A DNA stretch of 53,801 nt from the NCBI GenBank assembly GCA_937951615.1, contig CALFBH010000102.1, positions 1-53,801 of the forward strand. The letters run 5' to 3'. Position numbers and translations under genes: made by a program. Source of the stretch: an uncultured Saprospiraceae bacterium. GTDB taxonomy: Bacteria; Bacteroidota; Bacteroidia; Chitinophagales; Saprospiraceae. The notes below the pieces were generated by a model. It made no database searches, was not told where the DNA came from, and was given only the letters and a program-made list of their open reading frames with translations. Positions 24,418-33,067 of the stretch are shown here, one piece after another (the stretch's first letter is position 1; each line of letters starts with the position of its first letter).

Positions 24418-26126
24418 TGCCGCACTTTATTAAACCGAAAAGTATCCTTTTTTATTTCTTTATCTCTTGGATTGAATTCTGTCAATTCGGACACGATACG
24501 CGGATTTTTTATTGCCTGCGTAGCAATAATTTCATAGCCCATTTCGCGCAAATCTTCTGATAATTCGTTCTTCTTTTTGTACTCTTTTTTGATGACTTTC
24601 AGAAAAATTTCCCGATTGCTGCCATCTACTTTGTTGTGATAAACAAAATCAATTTCATCTTTTAGCTTTTTCAGGTCGGGAATATTTGAAAAATACTGAT
24701 TCAGACATTTATGCCCACTGCGTGCTTCTTCCCAGCCTTTCAGCAAAACCGCCTGTGCTTTTGTCAGGTCTTGAAGTTTGTTTTTATAAATACCTGAGGC
24801 TTCCATGTATTTATATTGTGCTTTGAATTGATCGACTGTTTTTTCATAATAAACCGCTGCATGTTCTCTGTCTTGCAATTTCATATACAAATCTCCGACG
24901 AGTTCAAACATGTTCATCTCCTCATAGAGCTCTATGGCTTCCCGAAACATATTGCCTTTTTCATAACATTGGGCTGCTCTGAATTTATCATTGGCATGTT
25001 TCAGGTAAATGAGGGCTGCTTCCTGATACAATTGTCCGTCTTCCAGCGTTTGGGCTGCGCGATAATTATTTTTCAACAATTTCAAATAAACAAAAGCAGC
25101 TTTTTTGTACTGCTTTTTTGCAATCAGGTCTTTCGCTGTTTGCTCATATTGCTGCTGCAACCTATAATAATCATCGCCATTATCATACGAGCCACCGCCG
25201 CCGCGCGACAACTGACGCCCAAACAGAGAAAGATTTCCCCATTGCTTCGATAGCATAAAATCGCCACCAGCACGACCGCCACGAGACGAGTGATTATCGT
25301 CTAGCGGAATGGCATATTTCAGGGCTTCTTCTGGATTTTTCTTGAGCCAATCCAATAATTTTTCAAGCTGTTTTTGGTTTCTTTTGTGCAATTGTTCAAA
25401 ATCCTCTTGCAAATTATCTGACCAGTCTTCTCCTTTATCCGACATGGATTTAGCAAAAGAATTTAAAGCATTCATCAAACCCGTTCTGCCTGTTTCAGCG
25501 TCTTTATCATCCGGTTTTTCAAAAAGTTTGCGATACAAAGCCAGTCTACCTTTTTCCAAAATATCCAAAGGGTCGTCCGGCATCTTTTCCCTTCCGGGCA
25601 ATAGATTTTCTTCCAGATTTTTGATCAGTTCTTCTGGCGGTACCGCTTTTATTTGAAAACTTTTAATCTGCTGAGGTATAAAAACGCTGTTTTCTGGCTG
25701 AATAATCGTTCTGATTTTTTCCGCTGGCAATTCAAGATGTGCTGTCCAATCGAATGTGGCTTCCTGCTCCGCCCAGCCAATTTCGGGATGAAAAAGATGG
25801 AGCGCAGAAGGAAATAATACCGCCCTGTCCGACTCCGAAAGACTCGGCGTCAACTTTGTTTTTTCGGGAATATAAAAATTGGGAAATACTCGTTGACACA
25901 ACTCTTTTTTACCCACCATATCAGCCGTCAATTCTCCATGTACCGCCACAAAGCATCCCCACACAGATTTAGCAACCGTGCCAGGCAGCGGATAAACCTG
26001 CACATCCTGCAAGGTGAAGGACAGGCTTTGAAGTTCCTCTACCCATACTTGTACGGAAGGGCTTTTTATCAAAAAACCTCCAAGTGGATAGCTATTTTCT
26101 TTAGCTGGTTTTATGCGTAGTTTCAT
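24414..26126 (-). CDS. bpX-type N-terminal domain with C-terminal TPR-like repeats
   Basis: The product has 570 aa and no signal. The first ~170 residues form a strand-rich domain (WVEELQSLSFTLQDVQVYPLPG, VWGCFVAVHGEL) of the sort described as bpX domains in MoxR-vWA-beta-propeller ternary systems; bpX6 is my best guess, from layout. A charged linker (about 175-330, with RGGRAGGDF and RGGGGSYDNGDD) leads to helical repeats at about 335-470 built on AAxxYLKL, AAQCYEKGNMFREAIELYEEM and HAAVYYEKTV, i.e. TPR-like. The gene starts 26 bp inside the end of the vWA gene, so the two are translationally linked. It probably is the scaffold or target-recruiting part of the system. Confidence 0.7.
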   Translation of the reverse strand: MKLRIKPAKENSYPLGGFLIKSPSVQVWVEELQSLSFTLQDVQVYPLPGTVAKSVWGCFVAVHGELTADMVGKKELCQRVFPNFYIPEKTKLTPSLSESDRAVLFPSALHLFHPEIGWAEQEATFDWTAHLELPAEKIRTIIQPENSVFIPQQIKSFQIKAVPPEELIKNLEENLLPGREKMPDDPLDILEKGRLALYRKLFEKPDDKDAETGRTGLMNALNSFAKSMSDKGEDWSDNLQEDFEQLHKRNQKQLEKLLDWLKKNPEEALKYAIPLDDNHSSRGGRAGGDFMLSKQWGNLSLFGRQLSRGGGGSYDNGDDYYRLQQQYEQTAKDLIAKKQYKKAAFVYLKLLKNNYRAAQTLEDGQLYQEAALIYLKHANDKFRAAQCYEKGNMFREAIELYEEMNMFELVGDLYMKLQDREHAAVYYEKTVDQFKAQYKYMEASGIYKNKLQDLTKAQAVLLKGWEEARSGHKCLNQYFSNIPDLKKLKDEIDFVYHNKVDGSNREIFLKVIKKEYKKKNELSEDLREMGYEIIATQAIKNPRIVSELTEFNPRDKEIKKDTFRFNKVRQ

Positions 26127-28632
26127 GCGCTTTGATGGTATTTATAAATAGATCAATATAGGTTTGAAAAAATACTACTGAATCAATTACTTTCGTTGCT
26201 TTAAAATCAGGCGTGACTGGATAAATATCGACTTTAGCTCCACGTCCTTCAAATTCCCACTGTATTTGTTCTGCCTCTTTTTTTGTACAAAAATACAAAA
26301 GATCGCAGGGAGCGGAACTCATCAGTTCTTTTGAGTCTCCTAAGCCGATTTTTGTAATCTCTTTAATTTCTTTGATTACATTGATCTTATTAGTACCAAC
26401 ATCTTTCAGGTAAAGTCCAAAAAGCGGTTCATTTTGATAATGTACCCAGCCTGCAAATTCCTCATCCGTTGCAATGCCAATTTGCGTATCAAGCACCAAA
26501 GGAACATAAATCGTTGGAATACTTTTATTGCTACTTGTCAGCATAGCAAAACCCGACCGATTGATCTCGACAAGGCTTCCATCGGCAAATTCAAAGCGAC
26601 CTTCTGCTGTCTTTTCAGCGAGTATATCATAGTCTCTCTTTTCTCCAGCCCTTAATATGATACGCTTTGCGTCTATAGAAAGTTGATGAACATTAAACAT
26701 CAACTCCAAGGCAGTATTTATTCCTACGGACTTGACATTTTTCAAATTGGGCGGTGTATAACGATGGTCAAAAGTAGCCTGCTTGACTATTTTACCTCTT
26801 GATACAAAAAGCTCGTTCAATGCTGCATATTCTATATCCGATTCATTTACATTTCCTTCCAAATCAATAGACCAAGCACCAGTGTGATTCAAATGATAAA
26901 ATTTTTCCTGATGAAAAATAAAAGCCTGTTCATATCTTGATTTCCATTGGTGAAAATGGATTTTTTTCTCTGCCTTTGTTTGCAAATTAAGCAGCGTAAT
27001 TTCCCGATATTGAGTCCGAAAAAGCAGGATAACAAATTCACCGTTTTTCACTTGTCCGATTTCAAATTCATTATCATAAACAGAAAGATTTTCGTAAAAC
27101 ACTTCCCAGCCTTTTCGAATACCTGCAATGGACACATCGCGAAGTCGGAGCAGTGATTTTTCTTTTGTTAATTGAAAAACAAACTCACTCCCAACAGGTC
27201 GAATACCTCGATATCCCAGGGAAGAGGCGACCATGATGGGATAATGTTTCCCGCTTTTTGTTTTTCGCGGTGCAATTTTTTTCTTCGATTTACTCCAAAG
27301 CCTTTTGAGCGGCAATTCTATATGTTGTACATGTTTTTTACTCTTTTTTAATTTTTTATATAAATCAATAGAACCGCTCGCATCATTGAAAACCCAGTAA
27401 TTAATCTGGCTGCCAAACTCATTCATGGCACGGCGCATTTCAGTTTGTTTTTGGGTGCTGTTTTCTGTCAACACAAACAATTCTCGTCCTTTTTCGGAAG
27501 GATATTCCTTGAAATAAGCCGCCAGCCCTTCTGAGCAATCCAAAGAAGCCTCCACAATTTGCAAGCCGTCAATAATACCATGAATGGAGTCAAATTGAAT
27601 CGGATGCACAGATTTGCCCAAAGCAAAAACTTCACACTCAATGTCCGTTTTGGGATGTTTGGCAATCGCCAGCATGGTCGCAAAAGCCATGATTTTTGGT
27701 GTTCCCCAATTTTTCAAAGACACATCAATCAGAATGACCCGCTTCATATTATTGGAAGCTGGCGGCGATTCCCGACTGAGGTATAAGGCTTCATTATTGG
27801 CGAGCCTCGACAGGAATACAATTTCCTCATTGGCAAATTCGGAAATCAGCAGGCGGTCAAAATTGCCTTTATTCGTCAGATCGGACACACCACCAAGCGG
27901 CTGCTGACTTGGAATAACACTGTGAAACGGAATCCGCAGCCCCGCCCAAATCGTCTTAACTAAAGTACCGACTTTCTGCGTTTTGCTGTTTTGTTCCAGT
28001 GCTTCAATCAAGTCTTCAGGAGCTTCGCCGATGACTTCTTCTTCCAGTTCCAGCGTGTCTTCAAAATCGGGCAGACTGGCTATTTTATGGAGAATATCAT
28101 CAACCGTTTTGAACTTTCGGTACAAAAGCGCGATGACTTTAAAGTCATTGATTGCTCTGGCAGAACTCAAATCTGTTGTTGCCAACGATAAAGACTTTTT
28201 GCTTTTATTTCGCAAACGGGCTACCACAATTTGCGATTTTTTTAGAGAAAACCTGTTGTGCGCATCCTCAAAAATTGCTCGGAAAAGTAAAATCTTTCGG
28301 TGTCCTACTTTGTATTCTTCTGGTAACTCTGTCAGCAGATTTAAAAAATTATACGCTTCTGCAAAAGTCTCATAAGTTGTATCAAATTTTTTATTGACAA
28401 TTTTCAAGACATCGAAAATTGCTGTTCTACCTTTCGGATTTGTCGCAATAATCGCCAATAATAAAGATCCAAAAGGCGGGATGCCCTGCGGGGCAAGATC
28501 TTTCGCTATTTTTGAAACCAGTTCTCTATAGGCAATCGTCGAGCCATTTGGGATAGCCAACACTTCGCAGCGTGGACTTTCCCATTGCCAGAAATAATCA
28601 TCATAAGCCTGAAAGTAGTCTCGAACATTCAT
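26101..28632 (-). CDS. vWA protein with beta-propeller-like C-terminus (bpX ternary system)
   Basis: The product has 843 aa and no signal. An N-terminal helical region (1-290) is followed by a von Willebrand A domain at about 296-430. Its first strand reads RVILIDVSLKNWGTPK: the MIDAS motif D-x-S-x-S appears as D-x-S-x-K, so metal binding may be weak. From about 490 to 830 the protein is made of short beta blocks with repeated W/G/D turns (FVFQLTKEKSLLRLRDVS, FVILLFRTQYREITLLNL, KFYHLNHTGAWSIDLEGN), which fits a beta-propeller. In the known systems a MoxR AAA+ ATPase acts on such a vWA partner. It sits between the bpX/TPR gene and an inverted-repeat insertion that separates it from the other operon genes. 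Confidence 0.75.
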   Translation of the reverse strand: MNVRDYFQAYDDYFWQWESPRCEVLAIPNGSTIAYRELVSKIAKDLAPQGIPPFGSLLLAIIATNPKGRTAIFDVLKIVNKKFDTTYETFAEAYNFLNLLTELPEEYKVGHRKILLFRAIFEDAHNRFSLKKSQIVVARLRNKSKKSLSLATTDLSSARAINDFKVIALLYRKFKTVDDILHKIASLPDFEDTLELEEEVIGEAPEDLIEALEQNSKTQKVGTLVKTIWAGLRIPFHSVIPSQQPLGGVSDLTNKGNFDRLLISEFANEEIVFLSRLANNEALYLSRESPPASNNMKRVILIDVSLKNWGTPKIMAFATMLAIAKHPKTDIECEVFALGKSVHPIQFDSIHGIIDGLQIVEASLDCSEGLAAYFKEYPSEKGRELFVLTENSTQKQTEMRRAMNEFGSQINYWVFNDASGSIDLYKKLKKSKKHVQHIELPLKRLWSKSKKKIAPRKTKSGKHYPIMVASSLGYRGIRPVGSEFVFQLTKEKSLLRLRDVSIAGIRKGWEVFYENLSVYDNEFEIGQVKNGEFVILLFRTQYREITLLNLQTKAEKKIHFHQWKSRYEQAFIFHQEKFYHLNHTGAWSIDLEGNVNESDIEYAALNELFVSRGKIVKQATFDHRYTPPNLKNVKSVGINTALELMFNVHQLSIDAKRIILRAGEKRDYDILAEKTAEGRFEFADGSLVEINRSGFAMLTSSNKSIPTIYVPLVLDTQIGIATDEEFAGWVHYQNEPLFGLYLKDVGTNKINVIKEIKEITKIGLGDSKELMSSAPCDLLYFCTKKEAEQIQWEFEGRGAKVDIYPVTPDFKATKVIDSVVFFQTYIDLFINTIKAHETTHKTS

Positions 28633-28708
28633 GAGGTCTTCTGTTTTTTTTATTTTTAATTGGTTTTAAATTACTACACCTTACTAGGTCATCTCGTAAG
28701 AGGTGACA

Positions 28709-28831
28709 TCCCCTCTTGAGAGGGGAACCAAAGGGGTGTGTTGGCTGGAATACTGACAAATAGTTGAGCATACAATTCGTTCAACCCTTTTCTACCTAAC
28801 ACACCCCTCTATTCCCCTCTCAAGAGGGGAC
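28709..28831. mobile_element. Inverted-repeat element inside the bpX operon
   Basis: The left arm (28709-28743) begins TCCCCTCTTGAGAGGGGA and ends AGGGGTGTGTT; the right arm (28797-28831) is its inverse. The first 18 bases are themselves a palindrome. About 50 bases separate the arms, and no protein is encoded. Sequences of this type recur between genes in Bacteroidota genomes as far as I recall. It splits the operon between the vWA gene and the gene at 28858. Confidence 0.7.
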
Positions 28832-28852
28832 GTATTTCGCTTTGCGAAATAC
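28832..28852. repeat. Three-base-loop hairpin
   Basis: GTATTTCGC-TTT-GCGAAATAC is a perfect 9-bp stem, directly beside the inverted-repeat element and 5 bp after the stop of the minus-strand gene at 28858. It belongs to the same visual class as hairpins at 18654, 36301, 42751 and 47522. Confidence 0.6.
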
Positions 28853-28857
28853 CTGCG

Positions 28858-29589
28858 TTAGGGCATTTTAACCGTCCGTCTAACTGAACTTAAAGTCAGC
28901 CGCCGAATCGCTTTTTTTGCAATTTTAAAATAAGTCCCGTCCTCATTCCAAACCACCCAACTGTCTTTATCTGGATTTATTTTTTTATTTATAAATGCTG
29001 TGAGCAAAGTCCATTCAAAATCATAACCTACTGGTAAAATGGCATGATGACTGACCCAGAACATACTGCCTTTTATCGGCAAAACAGGCTGTCCAAAAAT
29101 CAAGACTTCTGTATTGTCCAACAAAACCCATTCTAGCGGTTTCAACCGGACTGCTGGGGCAGTTTCTGCAAATTCTCGTAAATTATCCAGTGAAGTCAGC
29201 ATCACCTGTGCCTCTTTTGGTGTATCAATGGCGACCAACTTTACCGCCAGTCGTTCTTCTGTACCAAAATAATTATGGTTGAAATCATCCAATTGAATCG
29301 GCAAAGCTCGTTCTATTGGCGTCCACAGCAAAGCGGGTTCATTACGCGCCGGCAGCAAGCTGTTTTGTGGATACAATTTACCTGCTTTCGCATAATAAAT
29401 CGTTTTGTGCGGAATGCTTTTCACTGCGACAGCGTCAATCTGATATGCTTCAAAATTGCTGACCCAAATTTGGTCTGCATCAAAAGCAATTTTCAAATTT
29501 GTCCATTGTCGGAGGGCTGCCATATCGTTGAGGTCAGCCTCATTCATCACCACATAATAAGCTATACCGCTTGAAGCATTTGTTTCCAT
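28858..29589 (-). CDS. bpX-type accessory protein of the MoxR-vWA system
   Basis: The product has 243 aa, no signal and no membrane segment. It is rich in beta strands and tryptophans (ALLWTPIERALPIQL, PLEWVLLDNTEVLIFGQPVLP, MFWVSHHAILPVGYDFEW). The end is basic (KKAIRRLTLSSVRRTVK). It overlaps the MoxR gene by 28 bp and precedes the vWA gene. Position and composition fit one of the bpX domains of ternary systems (bpX2 is possible); I cannot assign the number. It likely bridges the ATPase and the vWA/propeller protein. Confidence 0.65.
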   Translation of the reverse strand: METNASSGIAYYVVMNEADLNDMAALRQWTNLKIAFDADQIWVSNFEAYQIDAVAVKSIPHKTIYYAKAGKLYPQNSLLPARNEPALLWTPIERALPIQLDDFNHNYFGTEERLAVKLVAIDTPKEAQVMLTSLDNLREFAETAPAVRLKPLEWVLLDNTEVLIFGQPVLPIKGSMFWVSHHAILPVGYDFEWTLLTAFINKKINPDKDSWVVWNEDGTYFKIAKKAIRRLTLSSVRRTVKMP

Positions 29590-30692
29590 AAAGATTCAAT
29601 TTCGGTCGTTAAATGCTGTTTGTGTTCTTGGTTTTTGATCCAGCCGCAGCGTGTTTGTACATAGCGCAATTTGTCTTTGATGACATTTTGTTCTTCAAAA
29701 GACAGGCTGCCTGTATTCCATTTTTCGGTCAGCAGATTGACTTCTTTCATCAGTTCTTCCGCATTGGGAATTTTGTTGAACAAAGCCTGCGGGTGGGCAT
29801 CGGGCGCATCATCTTTTTCTATAATGGTGTCAATGACGCCAGCCAGTATTTCAATTTGTTCTTCGGTGTCCCAAATATATTTCAAAACCCACAAATCGGA
29901 TAAAGTAGCCGCATCTCGCCCACACATCAGCGCACTTGCTGCAATGAGGTTCTGCACCTTCACCGCCCGACGGTCCGATACTTTCACGCCAGTATTTCTC
30001 AAGTTGTGTATCAAATCAACATAAGGTTTTCTGATGACGGATAAGTCTATGCTTTTCGTCTGTTCCTGCATCGCAATAATATCTGCTGGCTTGATAGACG
30101 GCATTTTTGTTGGCTCGTTTTTTTCCAGTTTTCTACCTGCAAGTAACACCTCTTCCAGCAAGTCGGGATTCACATAATCGCAACGCACGCGAATCAGGAA
30201 ACGGTCGAGCAAAGCATTGAGCGATTCGTCTTCGGGCAGCTGATTACTTGCCCCGACAAACATCAATGCTGGAATTTTTCGGGTTTCTTTTCCACGTCGG
30301 AAGATCTTCTCATTCAAAGCCATCAACAAACTATTCAGAATCGCACTGTTGGCATTGAAAATTTCATCGAGAAAAATCATCGAAGCTTCTGGCAACATGC
30401 CTTCTGTATTGGTCACCAAATCGCCGGCTTTGAGTTTTCGGATATCAAAAGGTCCAAAAATTTCATTGGGTTCGGTAAAACGAGTCAGCAGGTATTCAAA
30501 ATTTTTGCCTTCTTCAATACACTGCGACAAAGTCCGCACGATGGCACTCTTTGCTGTTCCCGGCGGGCCGAGTAGGAAAGCGTTTTCTTTTGCCACCAGG
30601 CAAATACCTAGCAAATCTATAATTTCATCTTTCCCGACAAAGGTATCTTTGATATACCTGAGTACTTTGCTCAGTTTTTCGGTTTTATTCAT
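29562..30692 (-). CDS. MoxR-family AAA+ ATPase
   Basis: The ATG at 30692 gives 376 aa starting MNKTEKLSKVLRYIKDTFVG; an upstream start adds 16 residues that overlap the previous gene. Walker A GPPGTAKSA (residues 42-50), Walker B MIFLDE (105-110), sensor 1 GASNQLP (148-153), and arginine-finger block LLDRFLIRV follow, then sensor 2 SDRRAVK. FTEPNEIFGPFDI is the MoxR insert before Walker B. This is the ravA-like MoxR branch that pairs with vWA proteins as an ATP-driven chaperone. It starts 8 bp inside the gene before it and overlaps the next by 28 bp, a tight operon. Confidence 0.92.
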   Translation of the reverse strand: MNKTEKLSKVLRYIKDTFVGKDEIIDLLGICLVAKENAFLLGPPGTAKSAIVRTLSQCIEEGKNFEYLLTRFTEPNEIFGPFDIRKLKAGDLVTNTEGMLPEASMIFLDEIFNANSAILNSLLMALNEKIFRRGKETRKIPALMFVGASNQLPEDESLNALLDRFLIRVRCDYVNPDLLEEVLLAGRKLEKNEPTKMPSIKPADIIAMQEQTKSIDLSVIRKPYVDLIHNLRNTGVKVSDRRAVKVQNLIAASALMCGRDAATLSDLWVLKYIWDTEEQIEILAGVIDTIIEKDDAPDAHPQALFNKIPNAEELMKEVNLLTEKWNTGSLSFEEQNVIKDKLRYVQTRCGWIKNQEHKQHLTTEIESLWKQMLQAV

Positions 30693-31266
30693 GATTTTGA
30701 GTTTTAAAATCTTTCCAGTAGTTATCTTTAAATAGTCCAAAATTGCTTCGAATCAATGCATTGAAACGAGTTTGATTAGACAGCCGTGTATTTTTATATT
30801 TCACGATCCTATCCAAGTATAATTGCTGTAAACAATCATCAGCAAAAACGACATCGAAGTCCAGATTTTCTATCGGCAATTCATAATGGATCCCCGAATA
30901 ATGCCATTGCGATAAGCGTTTTTCCAAGACCACAATCAACCAGTCTTCCTGGTCAATCAGTTTCAACTGACGCAACATATCCGGCACAAAACGAAAACAC
31001 AAATCAACCGACAACATGGTAGATGCATTTACAGAAAATTCGGCTGTCGGAAACAGTTCTTCCAATTCGCCTATGGAGTGTTGCCGATACAGCATCAGTT
31101 GAGCGGCAATGTACACCGTCTCGGCAGCCCATAAAGCAGCATCCGCATGAAAATCGGGAGCAATGAATGGATAGTGCGTGGCTTCTTTTTGGTATTCGGC
31201 AGTCAGAAAATTCAGCAACATTTTCTTTTCTTCTTCCGACCTTGATAATATATTTTCGTACAACAT
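30685..31266 (-). CDS. First gene of the MoxR-vWA-bpX operon, unknown helical/strand protein
   Basis: The ATG at 31266 gives 193 aa starting MLYENILSRSEEEKKMLLNF; a longer form to 31356 is possible but would leave only 43 bp to the divergent transporter gene. The product is soluble: YPFIAPDFHADAALWAAETVYIAAQLMLYRQ is a conspicuous conserved-looking helix block, then DLCFRFVPDMLRQLK and LDFDVVFADDCLQQLYLDRI. It leads the operon and overlaps the MoxR start by 8 bp. A bpX-type domain (for example bpX4 or bpX5) is likely from context, not proven by sequence. Confidence 0.65.
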   Translation of the reverse strand: MLYENILSRSEEEKKMLLNFLTAEYQKEATHYPFIAPDFHADAALWAAETVYIAAQLMLYRQHSIGELEELFPTAEFSVNASTMLSVDLCFRFVPDMLRQLKLIDQEDWLIVVLEKRLSQWHYSGIHYELPIENLDFDVVFADDCLQQLYLDRIVKYKNTRLSNQTRFNALIRSNFGLFKDNYWKDFKTQNHE

Positions 31267-31399
31267 GACCTCTTCTTTTTCACGAAGTGTTTTTATCATG
31301 TTGAAAAAGTATGGGTTTCTCATTATTTCTTTGATTGTAATGACAACAATACGCATTTTATCTTAAATTCGTTCCCGCTTTTAAAATTTTAATCAAATT

Positions 31400-32281
31400 A
31401 TGACATCAACTCGTCGGGCTTATTTACAATTGCATATTGCTGTTTTTTTGTTTGGCTTTACGGCGATTCTGGGTCGCGGTATTCAGATTTCGGAATTGCC
31501 TGTGGTGTGGTGGCGATTATTGATTACCTGCGTCAGTCTTTTGCTTTTGCCGGGTGTGATAAAAGCCTTGCGGCAAATGCCCAGGCGACTGGTTCTGCAA
31601 TTGGCAGGAATTGGGATTGTGGTGACTTTGCACTGGGTCACGTTTTTTGGTGCGGTGAAATATTCCAATGTATCCGTCACGTTGAGTGCGCTGGCGACGA
31701 CTAGTTTTTTTACGTCTTTCATTGAGCCTTTGTTTGGGCGAACAAAAATCAAATGGTATGAAGTCATGTTGGGTTTGCTGGTGGTGCCAGGCATGTACAT
31801 TATTTTTCAGTTTTCGGATGTAGATTATACGACAGGTATTATCATGGGTTTGATTTCGGCATTGCTCGCGGCAGTTTTTTCTACCCTTAATAAAAACATG
31901 GTGACCAAAGCCGAGCCTATGGCGATTACTTTTGTGGAGTTGGGCAGCGGTTGGTTATTTTTGTGCCTGATTGCGCCTCTTTATGGAAAATTATTGGGCA
32001 ATTCTACTTTTACGCCTTCGGCAATGGATTTGTTTTTTCTGGTTGTTCTGGCTTTGTTGTGTACGACTTTTGCTTATGTGCTAAACCTGAAAGCCCTGAA
32101 GTATATTTCAGCTTTTACAGCGAATTTGACCATTAACCTAGAGCCTGTGTATGGAATTATTCTGGCTTGGGTGATTTTTCGAGAAGATCAGGAAATGAAT
32201 GGTAGTTTTTATATTGGCGCAGCTATTATTCTTGCTGCCATCTTTTTACATCCCTTTCTGAAACGGATTTTTGAGAAGTAA
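31400..32281 (+). CDS. EamA/DMT family transporter
   Basis: The product has 293 aa and ten membrane segments in two EamA halves, typical of the drug/metabolite transporter superfamily (~300 aa). The first half shows FLFGFTAILGRGIQISELPVVWWR and TLHWVTFFGAVKYSNVSVTLSALATTSFFTSFIEPLF; the second SALLAAVFSTLNKNMVTK and KYISAFTANLTINLEPVYGIILAW, the usual end of the domain. It should export or exchange a small metabolite across the inner membrane; the substrate is unknown. It is divergent from the bpX operon. Confidence 0.9.
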   Translation: MTSTRRAYLQLHIAVFLFGFTAILGRGIQISELPVVWWRLLITCVSLLLLPGVIKALRQMPRRLVLQLAGIGIVVTLHWVTFFGAVKYSNVSVTLSALATTSFFTSFIEPLFGRTKIKWYEVMLGLLVVPGMYIIFQFSDVDYTTGIIMGLISALLAAVFSTLNKNMVTKAEPMAITFVELGSGWLFLCLIAPLYGKLLGNSTFTPSAMDLFFLVVLALLCTTFAYVLNLKALKYISAFTANLTINLEPVYGIILAWVIFREDQEMNGSFYIGAAIILAAIFLHPFLKRIFEK

Positions 32282-32402
32282 AATTCTAAAAAAAACTCCA
32301 ATTTGTGCTAGTTTCGTAAATTTACAGGTAGCATTGAGTCATAGCCAATTAAAATACTTAAAGTTGTAGAACAAGATCATTTCAGAAGAAATAAAAAATT
32401 TG

Positions 32403-32942
32403 ATGGAAAATCGTATAAAAAAAATTTCGATTAATGGAAGAATGGCATTGGGGGTAATTTGTCTTGAAAGATTTGTAAAATTAAAAGAATTACATAACAA
32501 TGAAGAAGTGTTGGAGTTACTTGAATTGTTGTGGGAGTTTACATCTTCAAATACATTAGATAAGTGGGAAGAGAAGATAAAAGAATATCAACCCTGTTGC
32601 ATAGAAGAGACTTATAAAGAGAAAAAGTATGAAGATTACGAGTTTTTAACAAAAGAAAAAATTAAAAAATATTACAAATTATATAAGGAATCCTCACCAG
32701 ATTTGGAAGAAATGGTAGAATCGGTAATTGAGATAGGATGTGGAAATTTGTATGGAGGAACTGGAGAGTACAGTAAGTGGACACTAAATCCGACTGTGAC
32801 AGTTCTAAAAATCATGAAAAGGAATGAAATTGATATTCCGGATTTAAAAATATTTGAAAGATCAAGCTTCAAAGAAAAACATGGATGGGGAGAGCGTAGA
32901 GATAGATTGTTTTATGAAATAAAACAAAAAAACTGGCTATAA
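32403..32942 (+). CDS. Unknown protein, AT-rich, Lys/Glu-rich
   Basis: The ATG at 32403 gives 179 aa; a TTG one codon earlier is less likely. No signal or membrane segment. The protein is mostly helical and very rich in Lys and Glu. The end holds EIGCGNLYGGTGEYSKWTLNPTVTVL and KEKHGWGERRDRLFYEI, which look like a conserved core. Base composition is clearly more AT-rich than its neighbours, so recent transfer is likely. Size, cytoplasmic nature and composition recall immunity or antitoxin genes, but no partner is adjacent. Confidence 0.6.
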   Translation: MENRIKKISINGRMALGVICLERFVKLKELHNNEEVLELLELLWEFTSSNTLDKWEEKIKEYQPCCIEETYKEKKYEDYEFLTKEKIKKYYKLYKESSPDLEEMVESVIEIGCGNLYGGTGEYSKWTLNPTVTVLKIMKRNEIDIPDLKIFERSSFKEKHGWGERRDRLFYEIKQKNWL

Positions 32943-33067
32943 CGGGTGACTGTGGAGTGTCCATGCGAGCTAAAACCACGCACGTCGTACACTACCGATA
33001 AAGCAAGTTTGCTGCCTACCCTTCAATTAAAAAGTCCCTCTTCTCTCAGCCGAAGGCGGTCTAAAAC

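Noticed and set aside
24816-28397. Plus-strand frames up to 145 codons opposite the bpX operon
   Set aside because: All are antisense to well-supported overlapping genes and show no domain.
32941-33067. Possible integron attC site after the AT-rich gene (CTATAACGGGTGAC and following bases)
   Set aside because: The R and L box pattern and a matching GTTRRRY end are not present, and no integrase or second site is seen.
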